Made by a program: the position numbers and the translations under genes. The notes beneath the pieces were generated by a model that saw only the letters and a program-made list of their open reading frames with translations, was not told where the DNA came from and ran no database searches. A stretch of 64,000 bases of DNA from a virus: IMG/VR virus record IMGVR_UViG_3300032249_000480, positions 1 through 64,000 of that record; one strand, given 5' to 3'. How positions within the stretch are numbered: the first letter of the stretch is position 1; each line of letters opens with the position of its first letter. This document shows, one piece after another, positions 19,784 to 29,355 of the stretch.

Positions 19784-21157
19784 ATGGCTGATATTGTCCT
19801 CCAAGGTGTAAACCTAGATGTTTTTGGCGGACCAACATCATTAGATGTTTCAGTTGATTTTGGTCAAACTGGTTCCCGTGGAAGTAAGATGTGGTTTGGT
19901 GCAGGGGATCCATCACTAACTTTATCAGGACAAGAGATATTAGTAAATGATACATACATAAACACTTCTACTTCAGATACATATTATGGTTGGATGTATC
20001 AATATATTCAAACACCAGGAAACCCAACTTGGGAAAGACAATATCAAATTTTACAAGGTTTGCAAGGTGTTCAAGGTCTTCAAGGTCGCCAAGGTTTAAA
20101 TGGTCTTTTTGCTGGACAAGGAATTCAAGGAACACAAGGATTACAAGGAGTTCAGGGCACCACTGGTATTCAAGGCGCCCAAGGAACACAGGGCGTTCAA
20201 GGAACTCAAGGAGTTCAAGGTTTGCAAGGAACTCAAGGCTTACAAGGAAATCTTGGTATACAAGGTACACAGGGTACACAAGGAACTCAAGGAGTTCAAG
20301 GAACAACTGGTATACAAGGATTAACTGGTATTCAGGGTCAAACAGGTGTTCAAGGACTTGAAGGATCATTTGGTGGTATTACATTTGAATACTTATATAA
20401 TTCAAGTACAACTATTGCAGATCCAGGTGCTACATATATTAGTTTTAATAATACTCCAGCAAGTGCAACTAAATTTTTAATTGATGACATTAATTCTTCA
20501 AGTATAGATATTCATCAATATTTACGAACTATTGATGACTCAACATCAAGTATTAAAGGTCACTTAAAAGTTTCTAAAAAAACAGATAATAATGTATTTG
20601 CTATTTATTCAATTAATTCAATGATTGATGAAACAACATACTTTAATATTGATGTAACATACTTATCAGGTTCTGGCACATTTACAAACAATGATCCAGT
20701 ACTTACTACCTTTGCTCGTACAGGTGATGTTGGACCGCAAGGATTGCAGGGAATCCAAGGTATCCAGGGTAATTTAGGAATTCAAGGATTTGGATATGCT
20801 CAACTACAGGGAACTCAAGGAATACAAGGATTTTATGGTACTCAAGGATTAGCAGGTCCACTACCTTGGAATTTTATTGGGGTTTATGATAATGGTTATT
20901 ATTATGCTATTGGAGATGCAGTAACTTTTTCAGGAGGATTTTATTATAGAACTGGGAATCCAGGCAATCCAGGTTATCCACCACAACCAGGTGCAATTAA
21001 TGCATCATGGACGCCAGTTGCAGATCAAGGACTACAAGGAACTGGTGGGCTTCAAGGAATTCAGGGCATTCAGGGTAATACAGGAATTCAAGGAATAACG
21101 GGAATAACAGTTTATGATGATGATCAAGGAATATTATCACAGCAGGTATTTAGTTAA
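19784..21157 (+). CDS. collagen-like tail fibre protein
   Basis: 457 residues. N-terminal domain (1-88) with WFGAGDP and the phage-fibre phrase [20 protein letters not shown], a GxQG collagen-like shaft (about 89-197), a globular part (about 198-310), a short second shaft, a carbohydrate-binding-like piece ([20 protein letters not shown], about 365-385) and a third shaft at the C-terminus. Confidence 0.8.
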   Translation: MADIVLQGVNLDVFGGPTSLDVSVDFGQTGSRGSKMWFGAGDPSLTLSGQEILVNDTYINTSTSDTYYGWMYQYIQTPGNPTWERQYQILQGLQGVQGLQGRQGLNGLFAGQGIQGTQGLQGVQGTTGIQGAQGTQGVQGTQGVQGLQGTQGLQGNLGIQGTQGTQGTQGVQGTTGIQGLTGIQGQTGVQGLEGSFGGITFEYLYNSSTTIADPGATYISFNNTPASATKFLIDDINSSSIDIHQYLRTIDDSTSSIKGHLKVSKKTDNNVFAIYSINSMIDETTYFNIDVTYLSGSGTFTNNDPVLTTFARTGDVGPQGLQGIQGIQGNLGIQGFGYAQLQGTQGIQGFYGTQGLAGPLPWNFIGVYDNGYYYAIGDAVTFSGGFYYRTGNPGNPGYPPQPGAINASWTPVADQGLQGTGGLQGIQGIQGNTGIQGITGITVYDDDQGILSQQVFS

Positions 21158-21162
21158 GGAAA

Positions 21163-21171
21163 TGGTATAAT
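21163..21171 (+). promoter_or_regulatory. late extended -10 promoter, leaderless
   Basis: TGGTATAAT, 6 nt before the ATG at 21178. Confidence 0.6.
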
Positions 21172-21177
21172 AAAAAC

Positions 21178-21540
21178 ATGGCAACATATACAAAAGTATT
21201 ACTTTCAGGTTCAACACAGGGTCAACCTATTACAGTAGTTCAAACTGCTTCAACTGGTACAACTATCCATGCTACAGGAAATTCATCATCTAATATTGAT
21301 GAGATATGGCTATACGCTAACAACACTTCTACTTCTCCTGTATTACTAACAGTTCAATTTGGTGGCACTGATGCGGTCCAACACGCAAAACCAATAATTC
21401 TTTCTCCACAATCAGGTGATGTTCTCATTCTTGCTGGTTTGCCTTTAACTGGAACAGGATCGGCTGCAAATACAGTCTATGCTTTTGCTGCAACTGCTTC
21501 AGTAATTACGATTTCGGGTTACGTAAACAGGATTTCTTAA
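21178..21540 (+). CDS. small structural protein
   Basis: 120 residues, MATYTKVLLSGSTQGQPITV.... Beta-rich (ILSPQSGDVLILAGLPLTGT), typical of phage tail-spike head-binding or decoration folds. It shares one base with the glycine-rich gene that follows and is cotranscribed with it. Confidence 0.62.
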   Translation: MATYTKVLLSGSTQGQPITVVQTASTGTTIHATGNSSSNIDEIWLYANNTSTSPVLLTVQFGGTDAVQHAKPIILSPQSGDVLILAGLPLTGTGSAANTVYAFAATASVITISGYVNRIS

Positions 21541-22640
21541 TGGCTAATCCAAGTCGTAGAAGCCAAACAGGTACACCCATTGCAACACAAATGCGTAGCG
21601 ATGAATATACTGATTTTGCAAATACTTCATTTGTTTTGCCACACGGTTTGCAACTTAAGCAAAAAGTTGGAATGGTTGATATTACAAACGTAGTTGATGC
21701 TGGTGCAACCGTTGTTTATACTGCTAATAATAATTACTCTGCTGGAGATATTGTTTCAATTTACTATGTGAATCCAACATCGTATAACCTACAGAGTGCC
21801 ACTATTTTATCTGCAACATCAACTACATTTACTATTACAAGTGCTGCAACTGGAACTTATATTTCAGGTGGTATTGCTCAAAAAACTGGCGCAATTCCTG
21901 TAACTATACCTGCAGGCATCAATTTTGTTTATGCCATTTTAGTTGGTGGCGGTGGCGGCTGGGGTGGCGGTGGTGGCGTTGCCTGGGGTTGGACTTTAGC
22001 GAGTACCACTTGTGTTGTAGGAGCAGGCGGTGGTACTGGTGGTACTACAGGAGGTTTTACGCGTTACGGACATATCATGGCTGGCGGTGGCGGTGGTGGA
22101 GGCAATGCAGGAATTTTGGGTGGTGGTGGTGGCAACGGCACTTCTGGTTCAACAAATTATTATGGTATTCCTGGAGGTGCTGCAGGAACTTCGGCTGTAA
22201 TAAATGGTAATAACGGCTCAGGCGCAGGAGGTGGATTTACTGGTGTTGCAATAAGCAGTAATGGTGGAAATGGAATTTCTGGTGGTTTTGGCGGTGCTTC
22301 TTCTGCATCATCTGGAACTGTTATTGCTGGTAATGGTGGTTCAGGTTTAGTTGGTGGCGGTGGTGGTTCTTGTTTTAATAATTCAACAGGTTCACGTACA
22401 GGAGGCACTGGCGGTAGTGGAATAAATATTTTAACTGGTGTAAAAACAACTGGTGGTACAGCACAATCAGGAACTGGCGCTGGAAATGGTTCAGGCGGTG
22501 GCGGTGGTGGTATTGCAGGTAACGGATCAAACGCTTCAGGAAATACTGCTGGTATTGGTGGACTTGGTGGTGGTGGTGGTGGTGCTGGTGCTACTACTAA
22601 TGCCGCAGGCGGCGCAGGAATACTTTACTTATTTTATTAG
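21540..22640 (+). CDS. glycine-rich adhesin-like tail protein 1
   Basis: 366 residues. The N-terminal region includes LPHGLQLKQK (about 33-42), a 60-residue insert (TVVYTANNNYSAGDIV...) and IPAGINFVYAILVGGGG. It is followed by about 230 residues that are mostly Gly with Ala/Ser/Asn, ending GAGILYLFY. Poly-Gly runs of this kind form polyglycine-II sandwiches in the tail adhesin Gp38 of T4-like phage S16. Receptor binding is inferred by analogy. Confidence 0.7.
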   Translation: MANPSRRSQTGTPIATQMRSDEYTDFANTSFVLPHGLQLKQKVGMVDITNVVDAGATVVYTANNNYSAGDIVSIYYVNPTSYNLQSATILSATSTTFTITSAATGTYISGGIAQKTGAIPVTIPAGINFVYAILVGGGGGWGGGGGVAWGWTLASTTCVVGAGGGTGGTTGGFTRYGHIMAGGGGGGGNAGILGGGGGNGTSGSTNYYGIPGGAAGTSAVINGNNGSGAGGGFTGVAISSNGGNGISGGFGGASSASSGTVIAGNGGSGLVGGGGGSCFNNSTGSRTGGTGGSGINILTGVKTTGGTAQSGTGAGNGSGGGGGGIAGNGSNASGNTAGIGGLGGGGGGAGATTNAAGGAGILYLFY

Positions 22641-22649
22641 GAGATTATT

Positions 22650-23567
22650 ATGAACCCACATCGTAAAGGTCAAACTGGCAGTCCTGTTTCAACAGGAATG
22701 AAGTCTGCATCATTTACTAATGCAACAAATAAATCTTTGTGGAACCCACACGGATTACAATTGCGTCAAACAATTAACACAGGTACAACTTCTGTTGATA
22801 TTCCGCAAGGTATTAACTTTGTTTATGCAATTTGCGTTGGCGGTGGAGGTGGAGGTGGAGTTCCTGGATCAGGCGGAGGAGCGGGTGGAATAACTTGGGG
22901 TTGGACTTTTGCTGCAACAACTTGCGTAGTTGGTGCTGGTGGCGTTGGTGCAACTAATCCAAATGCTGGAGGTTTAACTAGGTACGGACACTTGATTGCT
23001 GGTGGCGGCGGTGATGGATTGGACCGACAAGATGCTTTCTTAGGTGGCGCAGGCGGTACAATAAACCCAGGCTCAACTAACTTTTATGGAATTGTTGGTG
23101 GATCACAGGGCAGTGGCTCGGGAGGAAGTGGAACTCCTTCGGCTGGCGCAGGCGGTGGAAATACTGGAACATTGTTTGGTGGTAATGGCGGTAATGGAAT
23201 TTCAGGTGGTGGTGCTTCAACAGGAAATTCAGGAACTTCTAGTACAGTCAGAGGTGGCAATGGGGGTAGTGGGTTAGCAGGTGGTGGAGGTGGTAGAGGA
23301 GTCAACTCAAGCACATCAAATATTGGTGGCGTTGGTGGTAATGGAAAATCTTTAATTGATAAAACGATTTTTACAGGTGGTAATGGTGCATCCATAGGTT
23401 CAACTAGCACAGGCGCTGGTGCTGGTGGTGGCGCAGGAGTTGCTGGCGACGGTGCATCTGGAAGTACAACGGTTGGCGGTGCTGGCGGTTTAGGCGGTGG
23501 CGGTGGTGGTGGCGGTGGTACTGGTGCAGGCAACGGTGGCGCAGGAATTCTTTATCTTTTTTACTAA
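22650..23567 (+). CDS. glycine-rich adhesin-like tail protein 2
   Basis: 305 residues, a paralogue of the previous gene: SLWNPHGLQLRQTINTG, then IPQGINFVYAICVGGGGGGG, the WGWTFAATTCVVGAG block, poly-Gly, and the same GAGILYLFY end. It lacks the inserted domain of copy 1. AGGAG lies before the ATG. Confidence 0.7.
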   Translation: MNPHRKGQTGSPVSTGMKSASFTNATNKSLWNPHGLQLRQTINTGTTSVDIPQGINFVYAICVGGGGGGGVPGSGGGAGGITWGWTFAATTCVVGAGGVGATNPNAGGLTRYGHLIAGGGGDGLDRQDAFLGGAGGTINPGSTNFYGIVGGSQGSGSGGSGTPSAGAGGGNTGTLFGGNGGNGISGGGASTGNSGTSSTVRGGNGGSGLAGGGGGRGVNSSTSNIGGVGGNGKSLIDKTIFTGGNGASIGSTSTGAGAGGGAGVAGDGASGSTTVGGAGGLGGGGGGGGGTGAGNGGAGILYLFY

Positions 23568-23590
23568 AACAATGATAGAATGGAGTTAAT

Positions 23591-24697
23591 ATGAGCGCAT
23601 CAATTTATAGCAATCCATCTTTTTCTGACACACCATTTGGGTTGCAACTACGAGAAACTTTTGCAGTATCTGGATCAGTGACAATTCCTGCTGGCATTAA
23701 CAGAGTATTTGCAATCTGTGTCGGTGGTGGTGGAAGTGGTGGAAGTGGTGGAAGTTCTTCTGTAAATACAACTGGCGGTGGCGGTGGAGCAGGTGGACTT
23801 TCTATGGGTTGGACTTATGCAACCAACACAGTAACAGTAGGCGCAGGTGGTGCTGGTGTCAGTAATGCAATTGGTTCAGTTGGTCAATCATCCGTTTATG
23901 GGATGGTTATTGCAGGCGGTGGTAATGGTGGTAATGGTAATGGCTCATCGGCTCTTGCAAATATTGGCGGAGCAGGCGGTGGAGGTTCAACTGCTTCTAC
24001 AAATGGCACAGTAGGTTCAGTAAGTTATACAGGCGGACCTGGAGGTGCAATTGGTGGCGGTATTGGCGTTGCTGGTGGTGGTGGAAATACTGCAACATCA
24101 GTAGGTGGCGCAGGTGGAACAGGTATTTCAGGTGGCGGTGGTGGTGCAGCAACAACTACTACTGCTAATGCAACTGGTGGCGTAGGTGGCTCAGGTGTAA
24201 TTGGCGGAGGCGGTGGAAGTGCTGGAACACTCAATTTCACAGGAACAGGTGGGGCTGGCGGTGCTGGTAATGGCGGAGCAGGTGGTGCTGGTTCAAGCGC
24301 AAATGGAAGAACAACTGCAACAGGAACAACTGCCGCAACAGCAGGCGGTGGAACAGTCACATTTACTGTAAATAATACTTTTCAGGTTGGTGATGTAGTA
24401 ACAATTGCAAGCGTTAACCCGTCAAGTTTTAACTTAAATAATCAAGTTATTACTGCAGCATCTGCAACACAATATTCAGTTAGTAATGCTTTAGTTGCAA
24501 CATACACATCAGGTGGAACGCACACTGTTGCTTCCCCTGTTGCAGGTGGCGGTGGAGCAGGATTTTACGGTGCAGGAAATTCTGCATCAGGACGCAATGG
24601 CGGAGCAGGTGGTTTAGGCGGAGGCGGCGGTGGCGGTTCATCCGTTGCTGGAACCTCTGGCGCTGGTGGCAATGGTGTTGTTTATATTTACTACTAA
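23591..24697 (+). CDS. glycine-rich adhesin-like tail protein 3
   Basis: 368 residues. TPFGLQLRETFAVSGSVTIP, IPAGINRVFAICVGGGG, then a poly-Gly region and the end GNGVVYIYY. Its insert (TVTFTVNNTFQVGDVVTIAS) sits late, at about 255-305, and matches the insert of copy 1, which sits near the N-terminus. The domain seems to have been shuffled between copies. Confidence 0.7.
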   Translation: MSASIYSNPSFSDTPFGLQLRETFAVSGSVTIPAGINRVFAICVGGGGSGGSGGSSSVNTTGGGGGAGGLSMGWTYATNTVTVGAGGAGVSNAIGSVGQSSVYGMVIAGGGNGGNGNGSSALANIGGAGGGGSTASTNGTVGSVSYTGGPGGAIGGGIGVAGGGGNTATSVGGAGGTGISGGGGGAATTTTANATGGVGGSGVIGGGGGSAGTLNFTGTGGAGGAGNGGAGGAGSSANGRTTATGTTAATAGGGTVTFTVNNTFQVGDVVTIASVNPSSFNLNNQVITAASATQYSVSNALVATYTSGGTHTVASPVAGGGGAGFYGAGNSASGRNGGAGGLGGGGGGGSSVAGTSGAGGNGVVYIYY

Positions 24698-24710
24698 GAA
24701 AGGGTAAAAA

Positions 24711-24935
24711 ATGAATTATCGTTATATATATAAATGCGAAAAATGTGGTCGTGACTACATTGAACATAGACCAGAAACTCAAGAACAGATTCATACAACT
24801 TGCGAGTGTTCAGGAACTTTTGTTCTTGATTCTTCTGATCAATGGGGAATCACAGAGATAGAAACAATAAATAATCCTATTCATCAATCTTATACAGAAG
24901 AAAATGATGCTTTAATTAATGAACAAACTATTTAA
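24711..24935 (+). CDS. zinc-ribbon protein at the end of the adhesin operon
   Basis: 74 residues, MNYRYIYKCEKCGRDYIEHR.... CEKC (about 9-12) and CEC near 31-33 form a FmdB-like zinc ribbon with an acidic C-terminal tail. Its last bases overlap tail-to-tail with the antisense FkbM gene. Confidence 0.7.
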   Translation: MNYRYIYKCEKCGRDYIEHRPETQEQIHTTCECSGTFVLDSSDQWGITEIETINNPIHQSYTEENDALINEQTI

Positions 24936-25584
24936 CCCAAACCATTCCAACATCTGCAGTAGGTCTTAAATTAGATTTTTTCCATTCTCCATCAATCCAT
25001 TTTTGAGAATTATTATCTACCCATTTAGTTAAACTACCTATTGGATACCAATTTAATGGTTCTTCTAAATGATTTTCAATAAATTGTGGAGCAAAATATT
25101 TATATCCAAGATTTTTTAAATATTTTAATTGTTCTTCATGCTGATCAAGAGTTTCATAAGTCCACTCAAATACAAGTTTTCCATATTTTTTTGTCATACC
25201 ATTAAATACAAACCACTCAGCACCTTCAACATCTATTTTAATTAAATCAGGTTCTCCATATATTTTTGCAAGGGTATCAATAGTAATAGTTGTAGCCTTA
25301 ACGGTTCTATATACCTTGCCGTTATAGGGCATAGCAGGGTCTGTAAGCCACGACTTTTCAATGGTTGATAGTCCATCCTCAACACACTCGTAAAACTCTA
25401 TATTCTGGTTATCTGAATCAGATACCGCAATTTTTAATGGAACAACCATAGGATTATAAATAAAATTTGAAACTAATTGTTTAAATACTCTTGAACCAGG
25501 CTCTAATGCTATTACTTTATATCCTTTATTTAATCCAGCAAGAACAGCATCTCCCCTATTTGCTCCAATGTCAAACAGGAGCAT
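24928..25584 (-). CDS. FkbM-family methyltransferase
   Basis: 218 residues. MLLFDIGANRGDAVLAGLNK carries motif I (DxGANxG), EPG forms the acidic loop after beta-2, and LIKIDVEGAEWFVFNG near residue 115 is the hallmark FkbM post-I segment. It is an AdoMet-dependent O-methyltransferase fold, usually acting on sugars. The start is at the very edge of motif I, shorter than many relatives. It is coupled (14-bp overlap) to the TPR-like gene upstream. Confidence 0.88.
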   Translation of the reverse strand: MLLFDIGANRGDAVLAGLNKGYKVIALEPGSRVFKQLVSNFIYNPMVVPLKIAVSDSDNQNIEFYECVEDGLSTIEKSWLTDPAMPYNGKVYRTVKATTITIDTLAKIYGEPDLIKIDVEGAEWFVFNGMTKKYGKLVFEWTYETLDQHEEQLKYLKNLGYKYFAPQFIENHLEEPLNWYPIGSLTKWVDNNSQKWIDGEWKKSNLRPTADVGMVWVK

Positions 25585-26137
25585 TTATTTTTTCCAAATT
25601 GTTTTTAATAGAATTCATATATATATCAGAAACTTCAGTATTATCTTTTAATATATTTAATAGCATTATGGATTCTTTTAATCTGCCAATCCACCATGCA
25701 GCAATAGCCTTTTGAAATGTTAATGCATATTTTGCAGGGTAGTCAACATTAATAGGAAGACTCTCATCTTGTTCACCAAACATTAAACCAATTTCTGCAA
25801 AGGTATAAGACTCTTGCCAATTACCAGCACGTTCATGAAACCTTGACATAAGGAAATAACCTTCTGGTCTATTAGGAAGATATTGAATTGCTTGATATAA
25901 ACAGTTAGTTATTGTATTATTTCTATCATTTTGATCTTCAAAGCATATTGATACCCTGAGCAAAGATGAATAGGTAATTAATGGATCTGTAATATATCCA
26001 TATTCCGCTGCTCTTAAATAAAAAGATACAGCAGAAGCAGTTTGCTGTAATTCTTCATATTTTTTAGCAACTTCAAAATTTAAAGACGGGTTAAAAGGAT
26101 CATATGAAAGATCATAAATTAAATTCTCAATTTCCAT
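25571..26137 (-). CDS. TPR-like protein
   Basis: 188 residues, all helical. LNFEVAKKYEELQQTASAVS, FYLRAAEYGY and the later PEGYFLMSRFHERAGNWQES look like tetratricopeptide pairs of the type found with or fused to phage and bacterial glycosyltransferases. It overlaps both neighbours (11 and 14 bp), consistent with one enzyme complex. Confidence 0.65.
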   Translation of the reverse strand: MEIENLIYDLSYDPFNPSLNFEVAKKYEELQQTASAVSFYLRAAEYGYITDPLITYSSLLRVSICFEDQNDRNNTITNCLYQAIQYLPNRPEGYFLMSRFHERAGNWQESYTFAEIGLMFGEQDESLPINVDYPAKYALTFQKAIAAWWIGRLKESIMLLNILKDNTEVSDIYMNSIKNNLEKINAPV

Positions 26138-27137
26138 AAGATAATGCCTCCAATATCATATCTTCTACAACTAACTTAGGTGTTCTAAGTACAAATGCAG
26201 CATTATCTTGAAAACCAAAAGATATTAATAGGTCTCCATTATGCACTGCTGCTCCCGCACAAAATTCAATACGAGCATCTAGGAATGAAAATGGTTCTTT
26301 AGATAATCCAACAAGATTAAGTTGATCATCCCAAACACATAGCCTATGTCTGTAAATACCATCCTTTTGTCCAAGGTAATTTTTAAATAAATTTACTTCA
26401 TGTGTAATAGATAAATACATATTACCCCAACGAATTAAGTGTGAACTACCTCTCTGATCTGTTGGAGGAACAATTCCAACCTTATGAGAAACTTGTTCAC
26501 ATCTTGCAGGAAGATCTGGATATGTTCTTACTAGTTCAGAAGGTGCTGTCCATTTAATAAAGTGATATGGTTTATCATTAACTGGTACCCAGTTTTTTTC
26601 ACAATAAGATTTGTTATCACCTGGAGCAGGAATTCTAATACGAGAGATTTCTTTAATCTCCCACTTTTCTTTATCTATTGATATTTCAGATAATTCCATT
26701 CTTCCTTCACCATGGGCAGTTGTATCTCTACGAACTCCAACGGCATAATATTTATCTTCCCACTGAACAAGGCGACAATCTTCTTCCCCAATAAATTCCC
26801 ACAATGGATCTACATCTAAAAGCGATGTATCAATAACAGAATAGTTTGTCATATTTAGATCACTATCTAGTTTACATATATAATTTGTTGTTCTTAAATT
26901 ACGATCTTTTTCTGGATGAAGATATGACAAAGGACCCCATTTTGACGGGAACATTTGATTATTTTCAGAATGATATAGGGTGTAGTTGACATGACGAAGA
27001 TTTACTAAGATATCTCCATCACTATCAACAAATACGGAAGGATTCATTAACCCAGTTCCGCTAGTAAGTCCTTTTGATATTACCAATGGGGCTAATTTGC
27101 CTCCATGTTTTACAGATTTTTGAACCAGGTTTTCCAT
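26127..27137 (-). CDS. beta-propeller glycosidase/phosphorylase-like protein
   Basis: 336 residues. GLMNPSVFVDSDGDILVNLR, FIGEEDCRLVQWEDKYYAVG with VRRD, a KNWVPV turn and DARIEFCAGAAVHNGDLLIS repeat like blades of the GH43/GH130-type five-bladed propeller. GH130 enzymes phosphorolyse mannosides; the exact catalytic Asp cannot be assigned here. The minus-strand TGGTATACT box ends 6 nt before its ATG, so it heads a leaderless three-gene antisense transcript. Confidence 0.55.
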   Translation of the reverse strand: MENLVQKSVKHGGKLAPLVISKGLTSGTGLMNPSVFVDSDGDILVNLRHVNYTLYHSENNQMFPSKWGPLSYLHPEKDRNLRTTNYICKLDSDLNMTNYSVIDTSLLDVDPLWEFIGEEDCRLVQWEDKYYAVGVRRDTTAHGEGRMELSEISIDKEKWEIKEISRIRIPAPGDNKSYCEKNWVPVNDKPYHFIKWTAPSELVRTYPDLPARCEQVSHKVGIVPPTDQRGSSHLIRWGNMYLSITHEVNLFKNYLGQKDGIYRHRLCVWDDQLNLVGLSKEPFSFLDARIEFCAGAAVHNGDLLISFGFQDNAAFVLRTPKLVVEDMILEALSYGN

Positions 27138-27143
27138 CTTTTT

Positions 27144-27199
27144 AGTATACCATTTAAGAGAAAGTTTCGCAATTTTGAGCGGGTATTAAATGGTATAAT
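27144..27199. promoter_or_regulatory. divergent pair of extended -10 promoters
   Basis: Minus-strand TGGTATACT (27144-27152) for the antisense cassette and plus-strand TGGTATAAT (27191-27199) for the fibre at 27222, 38 bp apart. The plus transcript has a leader with GAGGAGG. Confidence 0.6.
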
Positions 27200-27221
27200 A
27201 CTTTGAGGAGGATTATTCTTA

Positions 27222-28193
27222 ATGTCAGAAAATATTGGAAGTGCTATTACTGGTCTAACGACTTTTAATGTCAATACTCTAATTCCATCTCTTTCAGATA
27301 ATGCTGATATTCAAGAAGCCCTCAGACTTTATCATTACGGTGCTCCATCTGGAAGCGGTATTGGACAATACAGTTTATCAAATACAAACCCAGCAAATCT
27401 TAAAAATCCATCAATTGCTCATGCACTATATACTTTACAATCAGAAATAGATTCGCTAGTCTTGGGAGTTCCAGCATCTCTTTGGACAGGAAAAGGTGCT
27501 CTTGTTACAGCAACATCTTCAGGAACAACATCTACAATTTCAGTAGGAGCAAATGGAACTGTTTTAACTGCTAACTCTGCAAATGGTAACGGTCTTGTTT
27601 GGTCAGTTCCAGAAGTTACAGCCGCTGGTTCTGAAACATTATTAAATAAAACTCTTATTGGTCCAACAGTTTCTTCTCTTGCTTTGTCAGATTCCTCAAT
27701 AATTTTTGAAGGATCAACTGCAGATATATATGAAACTACATTAACAGTAGTCAATCCAACAGCAGATAGAACTATTACACTTCCAAATGTTGACGGTACT
27801 GTTATTACCACTGGTAATCTTTCTTCAATAACTTCTGTTGGAACTTTAACATCTCTTGCTGTAACTGGTAATGCTGTTAGTCATATTGCACTTAATACAA
27901 CTCCTACTGGAGCATATACAGTTGTTCTTGCTGATGATGGAAAAATTGTTGAAATACCTGCAGCAGGAGCAGTTACAATTCCTTCAGATGCTACAACAAA
28001 TTTTCCTGTCGGAACTCAAATTACAATTTTGCAAACAACCTCTGGACAAGTAACAGTTGTTGGCGCAACAAGCCCAAATGCAGTAACTATTAATGCAACA
28101 CCAGGATTAAAACTTCGTACTCAGTGGTCATCTTGCACTGTTATAAAGCGTAATACAAATCTTTGGGTAGCCCTAGGAGACTTAACAGCATGA
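27222..28193 (+). CDS. tail fibre protein
   Basis: 323 residues. The middle phrase LLNKTLIGPTVSSLALSDSS and DRTITLPNVDGTVITTGN are typical tail-fibre shaft repeats. The C-terminal domain (about 225-323, ending PGLKLRTQWSSCTVIKRNTN...) is clearly related to that of the fibre at 36929. The two related fibres bracket the modification cassette. Confidence 0.78.
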   Translation: MSENIGSAITGLTTFNVNTLIPSLSDNADIQEALRLYHYGAPSGSGIGQYSLSNTNPANLKNPSIAHALYTLQSEIDSLVLGVPASLWTGKGALVTATSSGTTSTISVGANGTVLTANSANGNGLVWSVPEVTAAGSETLLNKTLIGPTVSSLALSDSSIIFEGSTADIYETTLTVVNPTADRTITLPNVDGTVITTGNLSSITSVGTLTSLAVTGNAVSHIALNTTPTGAYTVVLADDGKIVEIPAAGAVTIPSDATTNFPVGTQITILQTTSGQVTVVGATSPNAVTINATPGLKLRTQWSSCTVIKRNTNLWVALGDLTA

Positions 28194-29320
28194 GTCCTTT
28201 AATACCAGGAATTTTTTCTTCTGGTGGACAACAACCAGGTACTCCAACAATTGGAACAGCAACTGCTGGAAATGGTCAATGCACTATTACTTTTACTGCT
28301 CCAGCATATTTAGGAAAAATTCCAGGAACAACATACAGAACATTTACACAGCCAGTAACAATAAGAAGTACAACAGGAACTATAGGAACTGTAACTCAGT
28401 CAGGATCAATGTTCTTTGCAACAATTACTGGACTGTCATCAATTACAAATCTTTTTCGTAATCAAGTAATTTCAGCAACCAATGGAACTGGAAGCCTTGG
28501 TGCTGGAGTAGTTACAATTTCATCAATTATATCATCAACATCTATAATCGTTCAATCAACTGCATCAATGACACAAGGAACAATTACTAATATTTTAGGT
28601 GGAATTTTTGCAACTGGTTCAGTATCACCAATAATAGTAACTGGATTATCAAATGGAACATCATATACTTTTAGAGTTTTATTAAGTAATGAAATAGCAA
28701 CATCGGTGGCAAGTGAAGAAAGCAATAGCACCACTCCATTTCAACCATTTGGATTTACCCCATTTGGATTTTCACCACCACCAGTATTTTCATTTTCACC
28801 ACCTGGAGGGGGCTTTAGTCCTGGTCCAGGATATAGTTTTACTGCACCATGGTCCAACTCAATTGATGTACAAACAAAAGTTAGAACACCAGATGGTTTA
28901 AAGTATGCTGGAGAAATTCAAGTAGGAGATGTGCTTTTAGGTTTAAACATACCATCAGATATAAATGAACAGGAATGGCTTTCTTGGTCATCTGATGCTA
29001 ATAATTTTACTGCAAACATTGCAGAAACAACAGTTACGTCTGTCTTAGTTAATTCAGGATCAGAATATATTTATATAGATGGAGACTTATTTACACCAAC
29101 TCACTATATTTTAACAAAAAAGAATAATATTATTGAATATACAAAAGCAGACTCAATAGATACAACTTATCAAAAATATTCTTATGAAATGAATGATTTC
29201 GTAGATATTGAAATTGTTGAAGATATTGCTGTTGATAATAATAATATTTCAATTCACTGTGAACCTCATGACAACTTCTTTACTGAGCAAATGCTGGTGC
29301 TTGAATCTTTACCACACTAG
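28190..29320 (+). CDS. fibre protein with Fn3-like and C-terminal Hint domain
   Basis: 376 residues from an ATG overlapping the previous stop (ATGA). Residues about 18-195 form a fibronectin-III-like part (TPTIGTATAGNGQCTITFTA...). A Pro/Phe-rich linker follows (about 196-222). The last about 145 residues (VRTPDGLKYAGEIQVGDVLL, TTVTSVLV, TPTHYIL, HDNFFTEQMLVLE) resemble a Hint/intein fold. The first position after the linker is Ser-Ile-Asp rather than Cys, and no C-extein follows, so it may be inactive or cleave only its N-side. Confidence 0.6.
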   Translation: MSPLIPGIFSSGGQQPGTPTIGTATAGNGQCTITFTAPAYLGKIPGTTYRTFTQPVTIRSTTGTIGTVTQSGSMFFATITGLSSITNLFRNQVISATNGTGSLGAGVVTISSIISSTSIIVQSTASMTQGTITNILGGIFATGSVSPIIVTGLSNGTSYTFRVLLSNEIATSVASEESNSTTPFQPFGFTPFGFSPPPVFSFSPPGGGFSPGPGYSFTAPWSNSIDVQTKVRTPDGLKYAGEIQVGDVLLGLNIPSDINEQEWLSWSSDANNFTANIAETTVTSVLVNSGSEYIYIDGDLFTPTHYILTKKNNIIEYTKADSIDTTYQKYSYEMNDFVDIEIVEDIAVDNNNISIHCEPHDNFFTEQMLVLESLPH

Positions 29321-29324
29321 TTTA

Positions 29325-29341
29325 TGGTATTATGGTATAGA
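29325..29341 (+). promoter_or_regulatory. late promoter-like boxes
   Basis: TGGTATTAT and an overlapping TGGTATAGA just before the modification cassette, which starts at 29356. Confidence 0.4.
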
Positions 29342-29355
29342 AACAAGGTGGTAAA

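Noticed and set aside
22160-24360. Pro-rich antisense frames opposite the glycine-rich genes
   Set aside because: They are the complement of Gly codons (GGN gives Pro in the other strand) with no ribosome sites.
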